Below are positions 40,563 through 50,588 of a DNA stretch of 64,000 nucleotides, one piece after another. Position numbers and translations under genes: made by a program. Location of the stretch: positions 434,001-498,000 of the forward strand of contig NZ_BMLS01000003.1 of assembly GCF_014645355.1 (NCBI RefSeq), written 5' to 3'. The notes below the pieces were generated by a model. That model was given only the letters and a program-made list of their open reading frames with translations. It was not told the DNA's origin and ran no database searches. The stretch's first letter is position 1; each line of letters starts with the position of its first letter. This DNA comes from Bowmanella pacifica. Its GTDB lineage: Bacteria; Pseudomonadota; Gammaproteobacteria; Enterobacterales; Alteromonadaceae.

Positions 40563-41393
40563 TTAAATCGGTCTGCGCATAAAACTGCGCTGTGCCAGCA
40601 CCAGACAAAGCACCATCCAGCCCAGTAATGCTGCCCATAGCGTACTGCTGGCACCGGCTAAGTCCTGGCCCAACGACATCACGCCGTTAAGCTGTGCTGC
40701 CGCATCCAGGCCATTGAGATTTAGCTGACGGAAAATATCAGCAGGATTGAGCAGTAATAACCAGGGTAGCCAGTCTGGATTAAGCTGACCTTTACTCAGC
40801 ACCAGCAGGGCCAATAAGGCCAGGTCAAACACCAGCACAAACAAAAACCAAATACCCAGCGCCATACCCGCGGCACTGGATTTCTCCCGCGCCCGACTGC
40901 TGAGCACATAAGCCATGGCAATAAACACCCAGCCGAGCAAAATGGCTGACGCGATAAAGCGGCCAAAGGCCACAAATAATTGCAGCTTGTCGATATCGGG
41001 TACCAGTAAACTGATGGCCAGCGCCGCCCCGCCAAAGCCTATTAGCGTGGCTAACGCCAAAATCAGCCCCTGCCCGACAAACTTGCCCAGCAATAGCTGA
41101 CGTTTGCCCAAAGGGTAAGTGAGCAGGAGCAGCAAGGTGCCGCCCTCGTCCTCCCCCACAATGGCATCGTAGGCCAGCAATAAGGCAATCAATGGAATAA
41201 TAAAAGTGGCTAAACTTGCCAGACTAGCAATAGTGGAGGCAATGGAGCTAAACCCCACCTGACCGGCGGCTGCCGCACCAAACCAGGCAATACCCGCCGC
41301 CAGCATCACAAACAGCAAACTGATGGCCAGTAACCAGCGATTGCGCAGGCCATCTTGCAACTCTTTTAACGCGATAAAAAGAATCGGCTTCAT
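40563..41393 (-). CDS. nosY: Nitrous oxide reductase ABC transporter permease NosY
   Basis: 276 residues with six transmembrane helices, start [20 protein letters not shown]. With NosF (ATPase) and NosD it forms the ABC complex required to build the CuZ site. It overlaps nosF by four bases. Confidence 0.94.
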   Translation of the reverse strand: MKPILFIALKELQDGLRNRWLLAISLLFVMLAAGIAWFGAAAAGQVGFSSIASTIASLASLATFIIPLIALLLAYDAIVGEDEGGTLLLLLTYPLGKRQLLLGKFVGQGLILALATLIGFGGAALAISLLVPDIDKLQLFVAFGRFIASAILLGWVFIAMAYVLSSRAREKSSAAGMALGIWFLFVLVFDLALLALLVLSKGQLNPDWLPWLLLLNPADIFRQLNLNGLDAAAQLNGVMSLGQDLAGASSTLWAALLGWMVLCLVLAQRSFMRRPI

Positions 41394-42307
41394 GGGGCAC
41401 TCCTATGAGCAGATGGCTGAGTCATAAAATGGCTGTAGATCTCTTCCATATTGGCCTGACGCACTTCGATATCCTCGGCATCGCCCTGCTCTAACAGAAT
41501 TTTCAGCACCTGTTGCTTGGCGCCGTTATGGGTGGCCACTTCCAAATTATCCTCTCCTACCAAGCGGGCGTTAAATCCTTCACCACTTAATTGCGCCTGC
41601 CAGCGTCTTGCCTGTAACAGGCCATTGACTCTAATCAGACTGGGCAGACCCACTTGGCTGCGCAGCTCGCTGAGCGTGCCGTCAGCCTGCAGACGCCCCG
41701 CCGCCATAATCGCAGCACGGTCGATAAAGGCTTCCACACCGGCCAGCACATGGGAGCACAGAATCACTGCCGTTCCCCCTTCACGCAATTGCTGGATGAT
41801 GGCGTACAGCTCACGGGTAGCGATGGGATCCAGGCCCACCGTGGGCTCATCTAGCAGCAACAAGCGTGGTTTTCCCAATAATGCCTGCGCCAACCCCAGG
41901 CGCTGACGCATACCTTTGGAGTAGGTTTTCACTTTACGCTGGCAGGCCTCAGTCAGCCCAACCTGCCTGAGCAAAGCCTCAACCTGCGCTGAAGGCGCGG
42001 ATTTAAGCCGCGCGAAGTAGCGCAAGGTTTCCAGCCCGGTTAACTGCGGATAGAAAGACACATTCTCCGGCAGATAGCCTAACTGCTGACGAACTCCTAC
42101 ATGCTCAGGCGATGCACCAGATACGCACACCTGCCCAGATGTGGGACGCAGTAGCCCCAAAATAAGCTTCATGGTAGTGGTTTTGCCGGCGCCGTTATGG
42201 CCAAACAACCCCAATACTTCTCCTTCGTTAAGGCTTAAGTTCAAATCATGCAGGGCTTCTAACTTCCCATAACAATGGCGAACACTGTGTAACTCAACCA
42301 GTTTCAT
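41390..42307 (-). CDS. nosF: Nitrous oxide reductase ABC transporter ATPase NosF
   Basis: 305 residues. Walker [14 protein letters not shown], signature [13 protein letters not shown] and Walker [14 protein letters not shown] are complete. It powers the NosDFY complex. It overlaps nosD upstream and nosY downstream by four bases each, so the three are translated as a unit. Confidence 0.95.
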   Translation of the reverse strand: MKLVELHSVRHCYGKLEALHDLNLSLNEGEVLGLFGHNGAGKTTTMKLILGLLRPTSGQVCVSGASPEHVGVRQQLGYLPENVSFYPQLTGLETLRYFARLKSAPSAQVEALLRQVGLTEACQRKVKTYSKGMRQRLGLAQALLGKPRLLLLDEPTVGLDPIATRELYAIIQQLREGGTAVILCSHVLAGVEAFIDRAAIMAAGRLQADGTLSELRSQVGLPSLIRVNGLLQARRWQAQLSGEGFNARLVGEDNLEVATHNGAKQQVLKILLEQGDAEDIEVRQANMEEIYSHFMTQPSAHRSAP

Positions 42308-43590
42308 TGGCCTTTATCCTGTGTTTCTGGAGTGGCAGACATCAGCGGGTAGCTGTCTCTGACACCGGGAGACTTGATCACCGGGAACATCTGCTGCACC
42401 CAGCGCAGTAGTTCCACCGCAGGGCTGTGCATCAATAGCTTCATTTGTGGATACATCCACACCAAACGGTCAATATTGTCATTTGGCTCGTAGAGCACAT
42501 CGCCTATACCGTCGGCATTGCGATCCCAGCCCAGATAATCGCTCCAATAGTTACCCCGACCATCCAATGACCATTCCTGAGTACGGGTCGCCACATATTT
42601 CACTTGCTGGCGATTGGCCACAAAGCGATTACCACTAAGCTGGTTGTCTTCTGAGCCTGCGGTAAGATGAATACCCAGGGCACTGTGGGCAAAATAATTG
42701 TCGGTAATACGGTTAAATACCGAGTTGTAGATAAACAGTGCCTTACCTTCAGCCCCTTGAATCATGCTGTCGCCGGTGCTGCCGCTTTTCACCCCGCTGA
42801 CATAATTGCCGGATAAGGTGGAATAGGTGATGTAATTCATCAGGATGCCGTAATTCTGATCATCCTCTGAGCGGTTATCGACAACGGTTAGCTGGCGGCT
42901 TTGCATCAGCGCATAACCTGTACGGGTACGCCGGGTTGTATTGGCAATCACTTGGTTGTTATGAGAAAACATGTAATGGATGCCGTAGCGCACGTCTTCC
43001 AGCAAGTTATGTTCCAGCAGGTTGTGATTAGAGGTATCAATATAAATACCGTCACGCCCGTCGCGTACTTCATTCCCTATCACCCTGGCATCACGCACGG
43101 CATACAAGTGAATACCATTGCCTCTGTCCTGAGAACGTAAGCTGGCATCACCCTTGATTTGGTTGTCCAGAATCTTCACCTGTGGCGCACCATCCACCCA
43201 AATACCAAATCCGGGGGTATTAATTCGGTTGTCTTGGATAATCGCGCCCTGGGCCTTAGGGTGAATAAAGATGGCGGAATGCATAGCAGTCAAGTCACGG
43301 CCACCACCGCGCAGTTCGCAGCCCTTCAGGGTGACATTAGCGGCATGAATTTCCAGTATATGGCCCTGCCCCTTTGCATCCAGAATCGCACCGGGCTGAC
43401 ACTGAATAACCTGACTTTGCACAATCTGAAAATTGCCGCTATATACACCTGCGGGCAATATCCACACGCCGTCATCTGTGGCAACCAAGGGCAAGGATTG
43501 AGTAGGTTCCTTTGCAATAGCCAACCAAGGTGAACTAGCTAAGCTAAGCCCCAATAAGCACGCACCCAATAACGCTTTACTTCTGTTCAT
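42304..43590 (-). CDS. nosD: Periplasmic copper-handling protein NosD
   Basis: About 428 residues from ATG 43590. A Sec signal peptide is followed by a right-handed beta-helix of about ten CASH-type turns (e.g. [37 protein letters not shown]). NosD receives copper and partners NosFY in maturing NosZ. The C-terminal [20 protein letters not shown] block is typical. It follows nosZ after a hairpin. Confidence 0.93.
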   Translation of the reverse strand: MNRSKALLGACLLGLSLASSPWLAIAKEPTQSLPLVATDDGVWILPAGVYSGNFQIVQSQVIQCQPGAILDAKGQGHILEIHAANVTLKGCELRGGGRDLTAMHSAIFIHPKAQGAIIQDNRINTPGFGIWVDGAPQVKILDNQIKGDASLRSQDRGNGIHLYAVRDARVIGNEVRDGRDGIYIDTSNHNLLEHNLLEDVRYGIHYMFSHNNQVIANTTRRTRTGYALMQSRQLTVVDNRSEDDQNYGILMNYITYSTLSGNYVSGVKSGSTGDSMIQGAEGKALFIYNSVFNRITDNYFAHSALGIHLTAGSEDNQLSGNRFVANRQQVKYVATRTQEWSLDGRGNYWSDYLGWDRNADGIGDVLYEPNDNIDRLVWMYPQMKLLMHSPAVELLRWVQQMFPVIKSPGVRDSYPLMSATPETQDKGQ

Positions 43591-43594
43591 AGCA

Positions 43595-43620
43595 AAAGGC
43601 CGGTGGGTCACCCCACCGGC
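43595..43620 (-). terminator. Hairpin between nosZ and nosD
   Basis: GCCGGTGGG (43599-43607) and CCCACCGGC (43612-43620) form a perfect 9-bp stem with a four-base loop. On the minus strand it follows the nosZ stop and is trailed by TTTTGCT. It may attenuate transcription into nosDFYL or stabilise the nosZ message. Confidence 0.65.
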
Positions 43621-43628
43621 TCCCGTTG

Positions 43629-45536
43629 TTATGCAGGCTCAACCAACATGCGGCCAACCATTTCCATATGCAGGGCATGGCAGAACCAGTTACAGTAGTA
43701 CCAATGCATGCCGGGCTTGTCCGCCACAAAAGTAACAGAGGCGGTTTGCTGCGGGCTGATTTCCATGCTGACACCGTGATTGGTCATACAGAAGCCGTGC
43801 GATACGTCCTCTATCTGGTCAAGGTTGGTGATCACCACAGTTACTTCATCGCCCTGTTTAACCTTAAACTCGGTAATGCCGTAAGTCGGTGCCACAGAGG
43901 TCATATATACCCGTACCTTGTTACCATCACGGATGACCTTATTATCGGATTCCAGTTTGACGCCGTCTTTTTTGGCCATTTCCACCGTTGGGGCAAAGAA
44001 GGGGTCATTACGATCCCAGATTTTGCGTGGGTGGATCTGGTCACGACGGGCCAGAATACAGTCATGAGGCTCAGCATAAGTCGGGCCGTCATGCACCAGT
44101 TTCATTTCCTCGCCGGAAATGTCGATAAGCTGGTCGTTCTCCGGATGCAAAGGACCGGTCAGCAGGAAGCGGTCTTTGGAGAACTTACACAACACCACCA
44201 GCCATTTACCGTCCGCATCGCGGGTTTCGGTCAAAGAGGCATGGTTGTGTCCCGGCTGATACTGTACGTCCAGCTTCTGGCGGATGTAGCTCACATCCTG
44301 CCCCTGGTAAGCCTTGATAGCATCGGCCATACTCCACTTCACCACCTGACTGTCGATAAATAAGGTGGTGTACGCGTTACCGCGTCCGTCAAAGGTGGTA
44401 TGTAGTGGCCCTAAGCCCAGCTCAGGCTCGGCTGCCACGGTATCACGGGGATCACTTATCTTGCCGGCAAACAGGTCGTCGAGTTTATCAATGGCAATCA
44501 TGGTCACGGTCGGCGACAGCTTGCCGTTGGCGATAAAGAACTTACCATCCGGCGAGGTATTCAGACCGTGGGGGTTTTTCGGCACCGGTACATAGCGGGT
44601 AAAGGGGCTGTCCTTGCCGTCTTTTTTACGTCCGTCTACCACAGGCACCTTGGAGTCACCCAAGGTGACAAATTTGCCGGCTTTCACCGCTTTTTCAATG
44701 GCCGGAATATTGAACACCACGACCCAGTCGCGTTCGTTACGCATCATACCGCCCAAATCATAGGCTTTTTCTGAGTTATAACAGGTAGAAGCGGCATATT
44801 TACCGCTGTAATCGGCGTCACAGTTATCCAGGTTACCGTCCACCATAACCTGAAACGCCACTTCCATCTTTTCCGCATCAATCACGTTAAACATGGTGTA
44901 GCTATAGTCGGCTTGCAGATCAAAGTGTTTGCCATCGTTAGGGTGCGGGATAACAAACTCAGCATTGGCAAACACATACTTGGTATGGGGCATTTTTTGC
45001 AGCCTCAAACCATGGATTGCTTGCACATTAGGCACCGTCAGCATCTTATCGCACTTCATAATATCCAAACGGATACGTGCCACACGGCTATTGGCCTTAT
45101 CGTTGATAAACAAGTACTTGCCGTCATATTGACCATCGGTCATAGAAATATGCGGGTGGTGACAATCACCGTTTAAGAACTTGGCACTCTCACCCATGAT
45201 GGCTTTACTTTCATTGGTAATGCCCCAACCAGTGGCAGAGTCAATATTGAACACCGGAATACGCATCAATTCGCGCATGGAAGGAACACCCAGCACCCTT
45301 ACTTCGCCCTGATGGCCGCCGCTCCAGAAGCCGTAGTACTCATCCAGTTCACCGGGCGCCACATGGGCTTTTTGTTTGGCATCCTTTACCGCCGCGGCCC
45401 AGCTTTCCTTGCTCATTACCGTAGAACCAATACCCACGGCCCCCAACATGGCGGCGCCGGCTCCGGTCATGGCACTCGCACCTAAAAAGGCGCGGCGACT
45501 CATACCTTGCTTGTCGTTGTCTTTATTGCTTGTCAT
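43629..45536 (-). CDS. nosZ: Nitrous oxide reductase NosZ (Tat-exported, clade I type)
   Basis: 635 residues. It reduces N2O to N2 in the periplasm. The Tat signal [16 protein letters not shown] marks the typical clade I form. The beta-propeller supplies CuZ histidines ([52 protein letters not shown]). The C-terminal cupredoxin domain has the CuA site [12 protein letters not shown]. It follows nosR by 23 bases, giving the order nosRZDFYL. Confidence 0.97.
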   Translation of the reverse strand: MTSNKDNDKQGMSRRAFLGASAMTGAGAAMLGAVGIGSTVMSKESWAAAVKDAKQKAHVAPGELDEYYGFWSGGHQGEVRVLGVPSMRELMRIPVFNIDSATGWGITNESKAIMGESAKFLNGDCHHPHISMTDGQYDGKYLFINDKANSRVARIRLDIMKCDKMLTVPNVQAIHGLRLQKMPHTKYVFANAEFVIPHPNDGKHFDLQADYSYTMFNVIDAEKMEVAFQVMVDGNLDNCDADYSGKYAASTCYNSEKAYDLGGMMRNERDWVVVFNIPAIEKAVKAGKFVTLGDSKVPVVDGRKKDGKDSPFTRYVPVPKNPHGLNTSPDGKFFIANGKLSPTVTMIAIDKLDDLFAGKISDPRDTVAAEPELGLGPLHTTFDGRGNAYTTLFIDSQVVKWSMADAIKAYQGQDVSYIRQKLDVQYQPGHNHASLTETRDADGKWLVVLCKFSKDRFLLTGPLHPENDQLIDISGEEMKLVHDGPTYAEPHDCILARRDQIHPRKIWDRNDPFFAPTVEMAKKDGVKLESDNKVIRDGNKVRVYMTSVAPTYGITEFKVKQGDEVTVVITNLDQIEDVSHGFCMTNHGVSMEISPQQTASVTFVADKPGMHWYYCNWFCHALHMEMVGRMLVEPA

Positions 45537-45559
45537 GGTTGTCTCCTTTAGAAACAGGG

Positions 45560-47779
45560 TTACGCTTGTGATTCAATCTGAACGACCGGGATCTGCCCCG
45601 CGTCCTGCTTGGCGGCGCGCTGGCGTTTTTTGTTCTTCGCGACCAAAGGCGGACATTTACGTTCGTTGTGATAGGTCATTTGGCAATCCAGGCAGTAATG
45701 GCACTCGTTGTGGTCGATATGCCCATCCGGGTGAATGGCCTGGATTTCACATTCGATGGCGCACAGCTTGCACGGGTTACCACAGTCTTTACGGCGCTTC
45801 AGCCAATCAAACAGCTTGAGTTTGGTGGGAATGGCCAGCGCCGCGCCTAATGGGCAGATATAGCGGCAGTAAACCTTGCGGGTAAAAATATTGACAATCA
45901 GCAGGATGACGGCATACAACACAAACCACCATTGACGATCGAACTTCAGGGTTATAGCGGTCTTGAAGGGCTCAACTTCAGCAAAGCGCTCGGCAGTGGC
46001 AAGAGACTCCAGCGAAATACCGAACAACAGCAGCAGAATGATGTACTTGATGGCCCAGAGTCGCTCATGTACGGCAAACGGCAGCTCGTACTGGGGAATT
46101 TTCAGCTTACGCGCCGCTTCGTTTATCAGTTCCTGCAGGGCACCGAAGGGGCACAACCAGCCGCAGAACACCCCACGCCCCCACAGCAATATGCAGGCGG
46201 CGGTGAAGGTCCACAGAATGAAAATCACCGGGTCAATAAGAAATAGCTCCCAGCGAAAATCCTGCATCATGGCGTGGACAAAGGTCAGCACGTTCACCAC
46301 CGACAACTGCCCCAGTGCGTACCAACCGATAAACACCACAGTGAACAGCAGGTAGCCGCGACGCAACCAATGTAAGAATTGCGGCTTTTGCGTGAACTTG
46401 TCCTGCAAGAACAAGATCACCATCAGTACCAACAAGGCAGTCAGCACCACGCCAATTTGAAAACTCTTCTGATACCAGATGTTGACCCACATGGGACGAT
46501 TTGCCGCTTCAATAGCCGCCAGTTGCTCTGCACTAGGGGCTGGACGTTCAACATAGCGCTCGGGTAGCTGATAGCCCAGTTCAAAGCTGGTAAACACCCC
46601 ATCCACCGGACCGGTTTGACGCCGTACTAACAGCTCCAGACTCCAGGGCGAACCGGGGTCGAATTGATGATGGTCACGGATGGTGAAGATGGACATCTCA
46701 CCCAGCTCCGGTAACCCGTCAATATAAAGATCCGACAACCTTTGTTGGTCTAAATCGCGAAAACTGATGATGTCGCCAAACTGACGCAGCTGGATGCGGT
46801 CAAAAATACCGCCGCGCACATAGCCGGAGCCTTTAAAGGAATAATCGCCACTGGCCAGCACCGCAATGGCAAACTCGCCGTCTTTTAATTGCTCCTGCAG
46901 GTAAGCATATTGACGCTCACCGAGCAGGTTGCGGCCTATACTGGGGGGATCCAATTGCGCCACGTACATATCGATAAAGGTGCCTTGTTTGCTTTCACCT
47001 CCCTGCCTGCGTTGATGTTGCCCTTGCCCGCGACCTTGCCTGTGCCCTTGTAGGTCTTTTTCTGCAATATCAGCAAAGGCCTTATCAACCTGCGTCCAGG
47101 TCAGGTGTAAGCGTCGCACCGAGCCATCGCCAGTTAAACTTTGCCAGTCCGTTTCAGTAAAACCATCCGTTTTCACTACCGCAGGGGCGTGGGGGCGATT
47201 ACTGACATCCTCGATTAGCCCCAAAGACACCGCCACTTCATGGGCAGAACGCATGATGACTTCGTTAACCACCATCACAGTCACTGTGGCGCCGGTTACC
47301 GCATCCACTGTGACCGCCTCAGGATCTGAAGTATTGCCCACCACCACACGCTGGTCGGCCATAACCCCTTGGTATTTAGCGCTAAAGTCATGCAGCTTTT
47401 GCTCGGGGATCCCCACCAGCAAAATCGGCTCGTGATGCTCAAGCACATAGGCATCGGCTATACGCCCATCGGTATCCAGGAGTATCTGCAGATTAATGGG
47501 CTTGCCTGAATAGGCGGGAATATCCACCACCTGCAGGCTTTGGAACTGATATCCCACTAAGCTGTCACCGGCCAGCAGACGACGAACCTGATACTCGCCC
47601 TCCGGCTCAGACCAACGGGTGGCAGTGGGAAACAGTTGGCTGACCCGCTGCCACCCGATATCGTCAAAGGAAGCGGCATGGGCCGCAAAAGGTAGGCACA
47701 AGACTGCAAGGTGCAGCCAAACAGCAAGACAGCACCAATAACAACTGTTAATTATTGGCCATTGCCGGACAGGCTTCAT
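45560..47779 (-). CDS. nosR: NosR, membrane flavo/iron-sulfur protein for N2O reduction
   Basis: About 739 residues from ATG 47779. It donates electrons to NosZ and supports nos expression. A signal helix is followed by a periplasmic FMN-binding domain ([13 protein letters not shown]), about six transmembrane helices with the CGWLCPFGA and CRYICPLGA motifs, and C-terminal 4Fe-4S ligands ([20 protein letters not shown]). A Gln/Arg/Gly-rich stretch at 46993-47055 ([17 protein letters not shown]) looks like a low-complexity insertion in the periplasmic domain. Confidence 0.94.
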   Translation of the reverse strand: MKPVRQWPIINSCYWCCLAVWLHLAVLCLPFAAHAASFDDIGWQRVSQLFPTATRWSEPEGEYQVRRLLAGDSLVGYQFQSLQVVDIPAYSGKPINLQILLDTDGRIADAYVLEHHEPILLVGIPEQKLHDFSAKYQGVMADQRVVVGNTSDPEAVTVDAVTGATVTVMVVNEVIMRSAHEVAVSLGLIEDVSNRPHAPAVVKTDGFTETDWQSLTGDGSVRRLHLTWTQVDKAFADIAEKDLQGHRQGRGQGQHQRRQGGESKQGTFIDMYVAQLDPPSIGRNLLGERQYAYLQEQLKDGEFAIAVLASGDYSFKGSGYVRGGIFDRIQLRQFGDIISFRDLDQQRLSDLYIDGLPELGEMSIFTIRDHHQFDPGSPWSLELLVRRQTGPVDGVFTSFELGYQLPERYVERPAPSAEQLAAIEAANRPMWVNIWYQKSFQIGVVLTALLVLMVILFLQDKFTQKPQFLHWLRRGYLLFTVVFIGWYALGQLSVVNVLTFVHAMMQDFRWELFLIDPVIFILWTFTAACILLWGRGVFCGWLCPFGALQELINEAARKLKIPQYELPFAVHERLWAIKYIILLLLFGISLESLATAERFAEVEPFKTAITLKFDRQWWFVLYAVILLIVNIFTRKVYCRYICPLGAALAIPTKLKLFDWLKRRKDCGNPCKLCAIECEIQAIHPDGHIDHNECHYCLDCQMTYHNERKCPPLVAKNKKRQRAAKQDAGQIPVVQIESQA

Positions 47780-47858
47780 GTTATTTCTCCGCTTTGAACA
47801 GATGTTCCAAGGCATTGATGGATAGGGTTATTTTGGCCCTGAGCGGGGTGCACTGAAA

Positions 47859-47923
47859 TACCCCTTAGTGGTTAGCTAAGGGGAGTAAAAGGGCTAGTTG
47901 GCGGTTGGCGGTTGGCGGTTGGC
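47859..47923. promoter_or_regulatory. nosR promoter region: inverted repeat and tandem heptamers
   Basis: CCCCTTAG (47861-47868) and CTAAGGGG (47876-47883) form a perfect inverted repeat; it begins with the NarL heptamer TACCCCT (47859-47865). Directly beside it GTTGGCG is repeated in tandem from 47897 to 47923 (three full copies and GTTGGC). The region lies 80-145 bases upstream of the nosR start. Confidence 0.55.
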
Positions 47924-47958
47924 AACAGAGCGTAAACGGCTTTGCGGGCTAACAGGCG

Positions 47959-48297
47959 TTAAATGCAGCCTCCACAGCTGCCGCAGCGCCAGTCCGCTGC
48001 ATTCACGGCACGATAAAACCAGCGCAGATGTGGCTCGTCCAGAGGCACCTGATGTTGTTCAAATACCTCCGCCAGCCAGTCGACATTGGCCACTATCCAC
48101 TCATCTTCGGCTGTGCCCTCAATAAAGTCGTCTTCATCGGGAAACAGGTAACTGAAATTGCCACGGGTATCCATATCGTTTTCTGCCTTACTATCAGGCA
48201 GATTCAGGGGTAAGCCCTGATAATGGATAATCCAGTGGCCCAGGCACAAGGTATGGCCTTGTGCAGACCATTTGGCAGTGAAGGGATTATTCTGCAT
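47959..48297 (-). CDS. Small protein with a Cys-rich C-terminus, unknown function
   Basis: 112 residues, acidic, cytoplasmic by appearance. No family recognised. It ends in WRCGSCGGCI, three cysteines in a CxxCxxC arrangement that could bind a metal or Fe-S cluster. It lies 27 bases downstream of the parvulin-type isomerase gene at the end of the nar operon, so it is probably co-transcribed with narGHJI. Position suggests a part in nitrate reductase assembly; nothing in the sequence proves it. Confidence 0.65.
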   Translation of the reverse strand: MQNNPFTAKWSAQGHTLCLGHWIIHYQGLPLNLPDSKAENDMDTRGNFSYLFPDEDDFIEGTAEDEWIVANVDWLAEVFEQHQVPLDEPHLRWFYRAVNAADWRCGSCGGCI

Positions 48298-48324
48298 AGC
48301 CAGAAGCTAGGTTCTTTGAGGTGA

Positions 48325-49122
48325 TTATTGCATTAGCGGCGAACCATCCAGGCCAAAATCAAAGCCCTGAATATCCGCGTCGCTGAGCAGCCTGGTAATA
48401 TACTGAGCACTGGCTTTGCGCCTGACCTTAGTATCCAGGTAGCTTTGAATGTCAGCCCGTACTTGCTCAAAGGGCAAGGGATTTCCCTCTACCCGCCTGA
48501 CTACCTCAACCACATGATAGCCGTAGCGACTTTCCACGGGTTTGGCCATCAAGCCTTGTGGCGCGGCAAACAGCTGACGCTCAAACTCTGGTACGGTCTG
48601 ACCTTTGCTGATTTGGCCAAGATTCCCCCCCAGCCTGGCCGACGGACAGTTGGAGTGCGCTGACGCCAGGCTGGCAAAATCCCCTTCGCCATTGCCCAGA
48701 CTTTGCAATATGTGCTCGGCCAGTTGCCTGGCTCTGTCCCTTTCCGGCAAGTCACGAGGATCGCCAGCCAGCAGAATATGCCTGACTTCCAGCAATGGCG
48801 CAGTGGCAAATTTGCCACGATTGGCCGCAAAATACTGACGACACTCATCAGTGCTGGCCCGAGCCGGCGGACATTCGGCGGCCAGCAGTTTGTCTATCAC
48901 CCATTGTTCCTGCTCACCATCAAAGGGGGCCTCGCCTGCATATAGTCCGAGCGCCACCGCACGTTGTCGCACTACTTCGTTAATAATCAGAGCCTGGGCA
49001 GATTTAACCGCCGCTTCTCGGCGACTGGCAGCCGGGTGATACTGCATTTCAGCACTGATTTGCTCGGCGCTGATAACCTGCTGATTTACCGTAACGGATG
49101 GAATATCACTTATAACCATCAT
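48325..49122 (-). CDS. Parvulin-type peptidyl-prolyl isomerase of the nar operon
   Basis: 265 residues without a signal peptide. A helical N-terminus is followed by a rotamase domain (LEVRHILLAGD, then SNCPSARLGGNLGQISKGQTVPEFE and ESRYGYHVVEV). Similar NifM/PpiC-like genes follow narI in Pseudomonas and other denitrifiers. A folding role for cytoplasmic NarG/NarH is inferred. ATG 49122 or the adjacent ATG 49119 is the start. Confidence 0.88.
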   Translation of the reverse strand: MMVISDIPSVTVNQQVISAEQISAEMQYHPAASRREAAVKSAQALIINEVVRQRAVALGLYAGEAPFDGEQEQWVIDKLLAAECPPARASTDECRQYFAANRGKFATAPLLEVRHILLAGDPRDLPERDRARQLAEHILQSLGNGEGDFASLASAHSNCPSARLGGNLGQISKGQTVPEFERQLFAAPQGLMAKPVESRYGYHVVEVVRRVEGNPLPFEQVRADIQSYLDTKVRRKASAQYITRLLSDADIQGFDFGLDGSPLMQ

Positions 49123-49168
49123 TTCTCACCTGTGAAAAAGGACACATCCTTGTGTCTGCTGAGTGAAA

Positions 49169-49849
49169 CTAACGCTGACGCACGACCTGGTAATTGCGGC
49201 GCATGTACTTCACCGGCACGCTCCAGATATGCACCAAACGGCTAAACGGGAACAACAGGAATAAGGTCATACCCAGCAGCACATGCAGCTTGTAAATCAA
49301 GCCCACGTCAGCAATGGCCAGAGATGCTGCCTGCGCATTGAAGGTCACCGTATTTTGCGCCCAGGCCATCAGCTTAAGCATTTCCGAGCCATCCAGGTGG
49401 CCCATGGAAAACGGAATACTCAGCAAGCCAAGAATTAACTGTGCGTAGAGTAGAACCAGGATAACTATATCCATACGGGTACTGGTGGCGCGGATACGCG
49501 GATTATGTAACCGGCGCTTAAGCAGAATTGTCATGCCGTACAGACATATCAGCCCAAACAGGCCCCCTGCTCCCATGGCCACCAACTGCTTGGTTGCCGG
49601 GGAAATACCCAGTACATCCCACACCTGATGAGGGGTCAGCAAACCAACAAAATGGCCGGCCAGAATCGCCAGAATGCCGATATGAAAGGCAAAACTGCCT
49701 TTGCGTAGTTGTTTACTTTCCAGCATCTGACTGGAGCCGGTTTTCCAGCTATAGGGCTCGCGGTCGTAACGGATAAGACTACCCAGTACAAACACCGCCA
49801 GCGCGATATAAGGATAAATTCCAAACAGCAAATGATTGATAAACGACAT
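49169..49849 (-). CDS. narI: Respiratory nitrate reductase gamma subunit (cytochrome b)
   Basis: 226 residues with five transmembrane helices. It oxidises quinol and passes electrons to NarH. Haem b ligands are expected in FHIGILAILAGHFVG and in the C-terminal YKLHVLLGM and RLVHIWSVP blocks. It starts 10 bases after narJ. Confidence 0.96.
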   Translation of the reverse strand: MSFINHLLFGIYPYIALAVFVLGSLIRYDREPYSWKTGSSQMLESKQLRKGSFAFHIGILAILAGHFVGLLTPHQVWDVLGISPATKQLVAMGAGGLFGLICLYGMTILLKRRLHNPRIRATSTRMDIVILVLLYAQLILGLLSIPFSMGHLDGSEMLKLMAWAQNTVTFNAQAASLAIADVGLIYKLHVLLGMTLFLLFPFSRLVHIWSVPVKYMRRNYQVVRQR

Positions 49850-49859
49850 AATCCGCTCC

Positions 49860-50585
49860 TCAGTTCAGCCGGGCGCTATCGCCACTGGCTGCATCCACAA
49901 ATTCGATGGGCACATGCTGGTCACGGCGCTGGCCGGACTCGGGCCGGTTCAATTGGCTGGGACAACCGCCATTAATGGCATCACCACCAAAAGTCACCGC
50001 CTCTTCCTCCCATACCTTATCCAGCGCCTTAGGCGTATGGTCAGCCTGCTCAGAGGCGATCTGTGCTTGCAAGGCATCCAGGTCCAAAGACACCTGACTG
50101 ACTTCCAGCAAGGCTTCACAGAGCACGGCATAATCCGAACGACGTTTTTGCAAGCGTACCGCCAGCAACCCAAGCACCGGGGCAATATCGGCAATCCAGT
50201 CTGTGGCCTGATGCTGCTGGGTAGCCGCAAATTCCAGGTACAAAGGCAGATAATCGGGCAACTCATGTTCAGCAATTTCAAGCCCGGCCTGGCGATATTG
50301 CGCCACCAATTCCACCATGGCCTGCCCGCGGTCGCGGGATTCACCATGAATATGCTCGAAAATCAGTAAGGACAGCGACCGCCCTCGTTCAAACAAACCG
50401 TCGTATTCCTCTTGCCAGTCCAATAGGTCGCCGTCCAGGTGTCGCAACACAAACTGGCTTAACGCCTGCTGTGTGTTAGCGGTTAAGTCGGCGCTGGCAA
50501 TCACCTCTAAGGCCTCGTCCCGGGCGGCCAGCAAGCCGGCCTGCGGGTAATCCAGTAATCTGGCCAGTAACGTCAGTATTTTCAT
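49860..50585 (-). CDS. narJ: Nitrate reductase molybdenum-cofactor assembly chaperone NarJ
   Basis: 241 residues, all-helical. It holds NarGH for cofactor insertion and is not part of the final enzyme. Typical blocks are LLARLLDYPQAGL near the start, EHIHGESRDRGQAMVEL and ELPDYLPLYLEFA. It lies between narH and narI with three- and ten-base gaps. Confidence 0.95.
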   Translation of the reverse strand: MKILTLLARLLDYPQAGLLAARDEALEVIASADLTANTQQALSQFVLRHLDGDLLDWQEEYDGLFERGRSLSLLIFEHIHGESRDRGQAMVELVAQYRQAGLEIAEHELPDYLPLYLEFAATQQHQATDWIADIAPVLGLLAVRLQKRRSDYAVLCEALLEVSQVSLDLDALQAQIASEQADHTPKALDKVWEEEAVTFGGDAINGGCPSQLNRPESGQRRDQHVPIEFVDAASGDSARLN

Positions 50586-50588
50586 GGC

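Noticed and set aside
43626..44363. 245-codon open frame opposite nosZ
   Set aside because: Antisense shadow of nosZ; no domain or ribosome-binding site.
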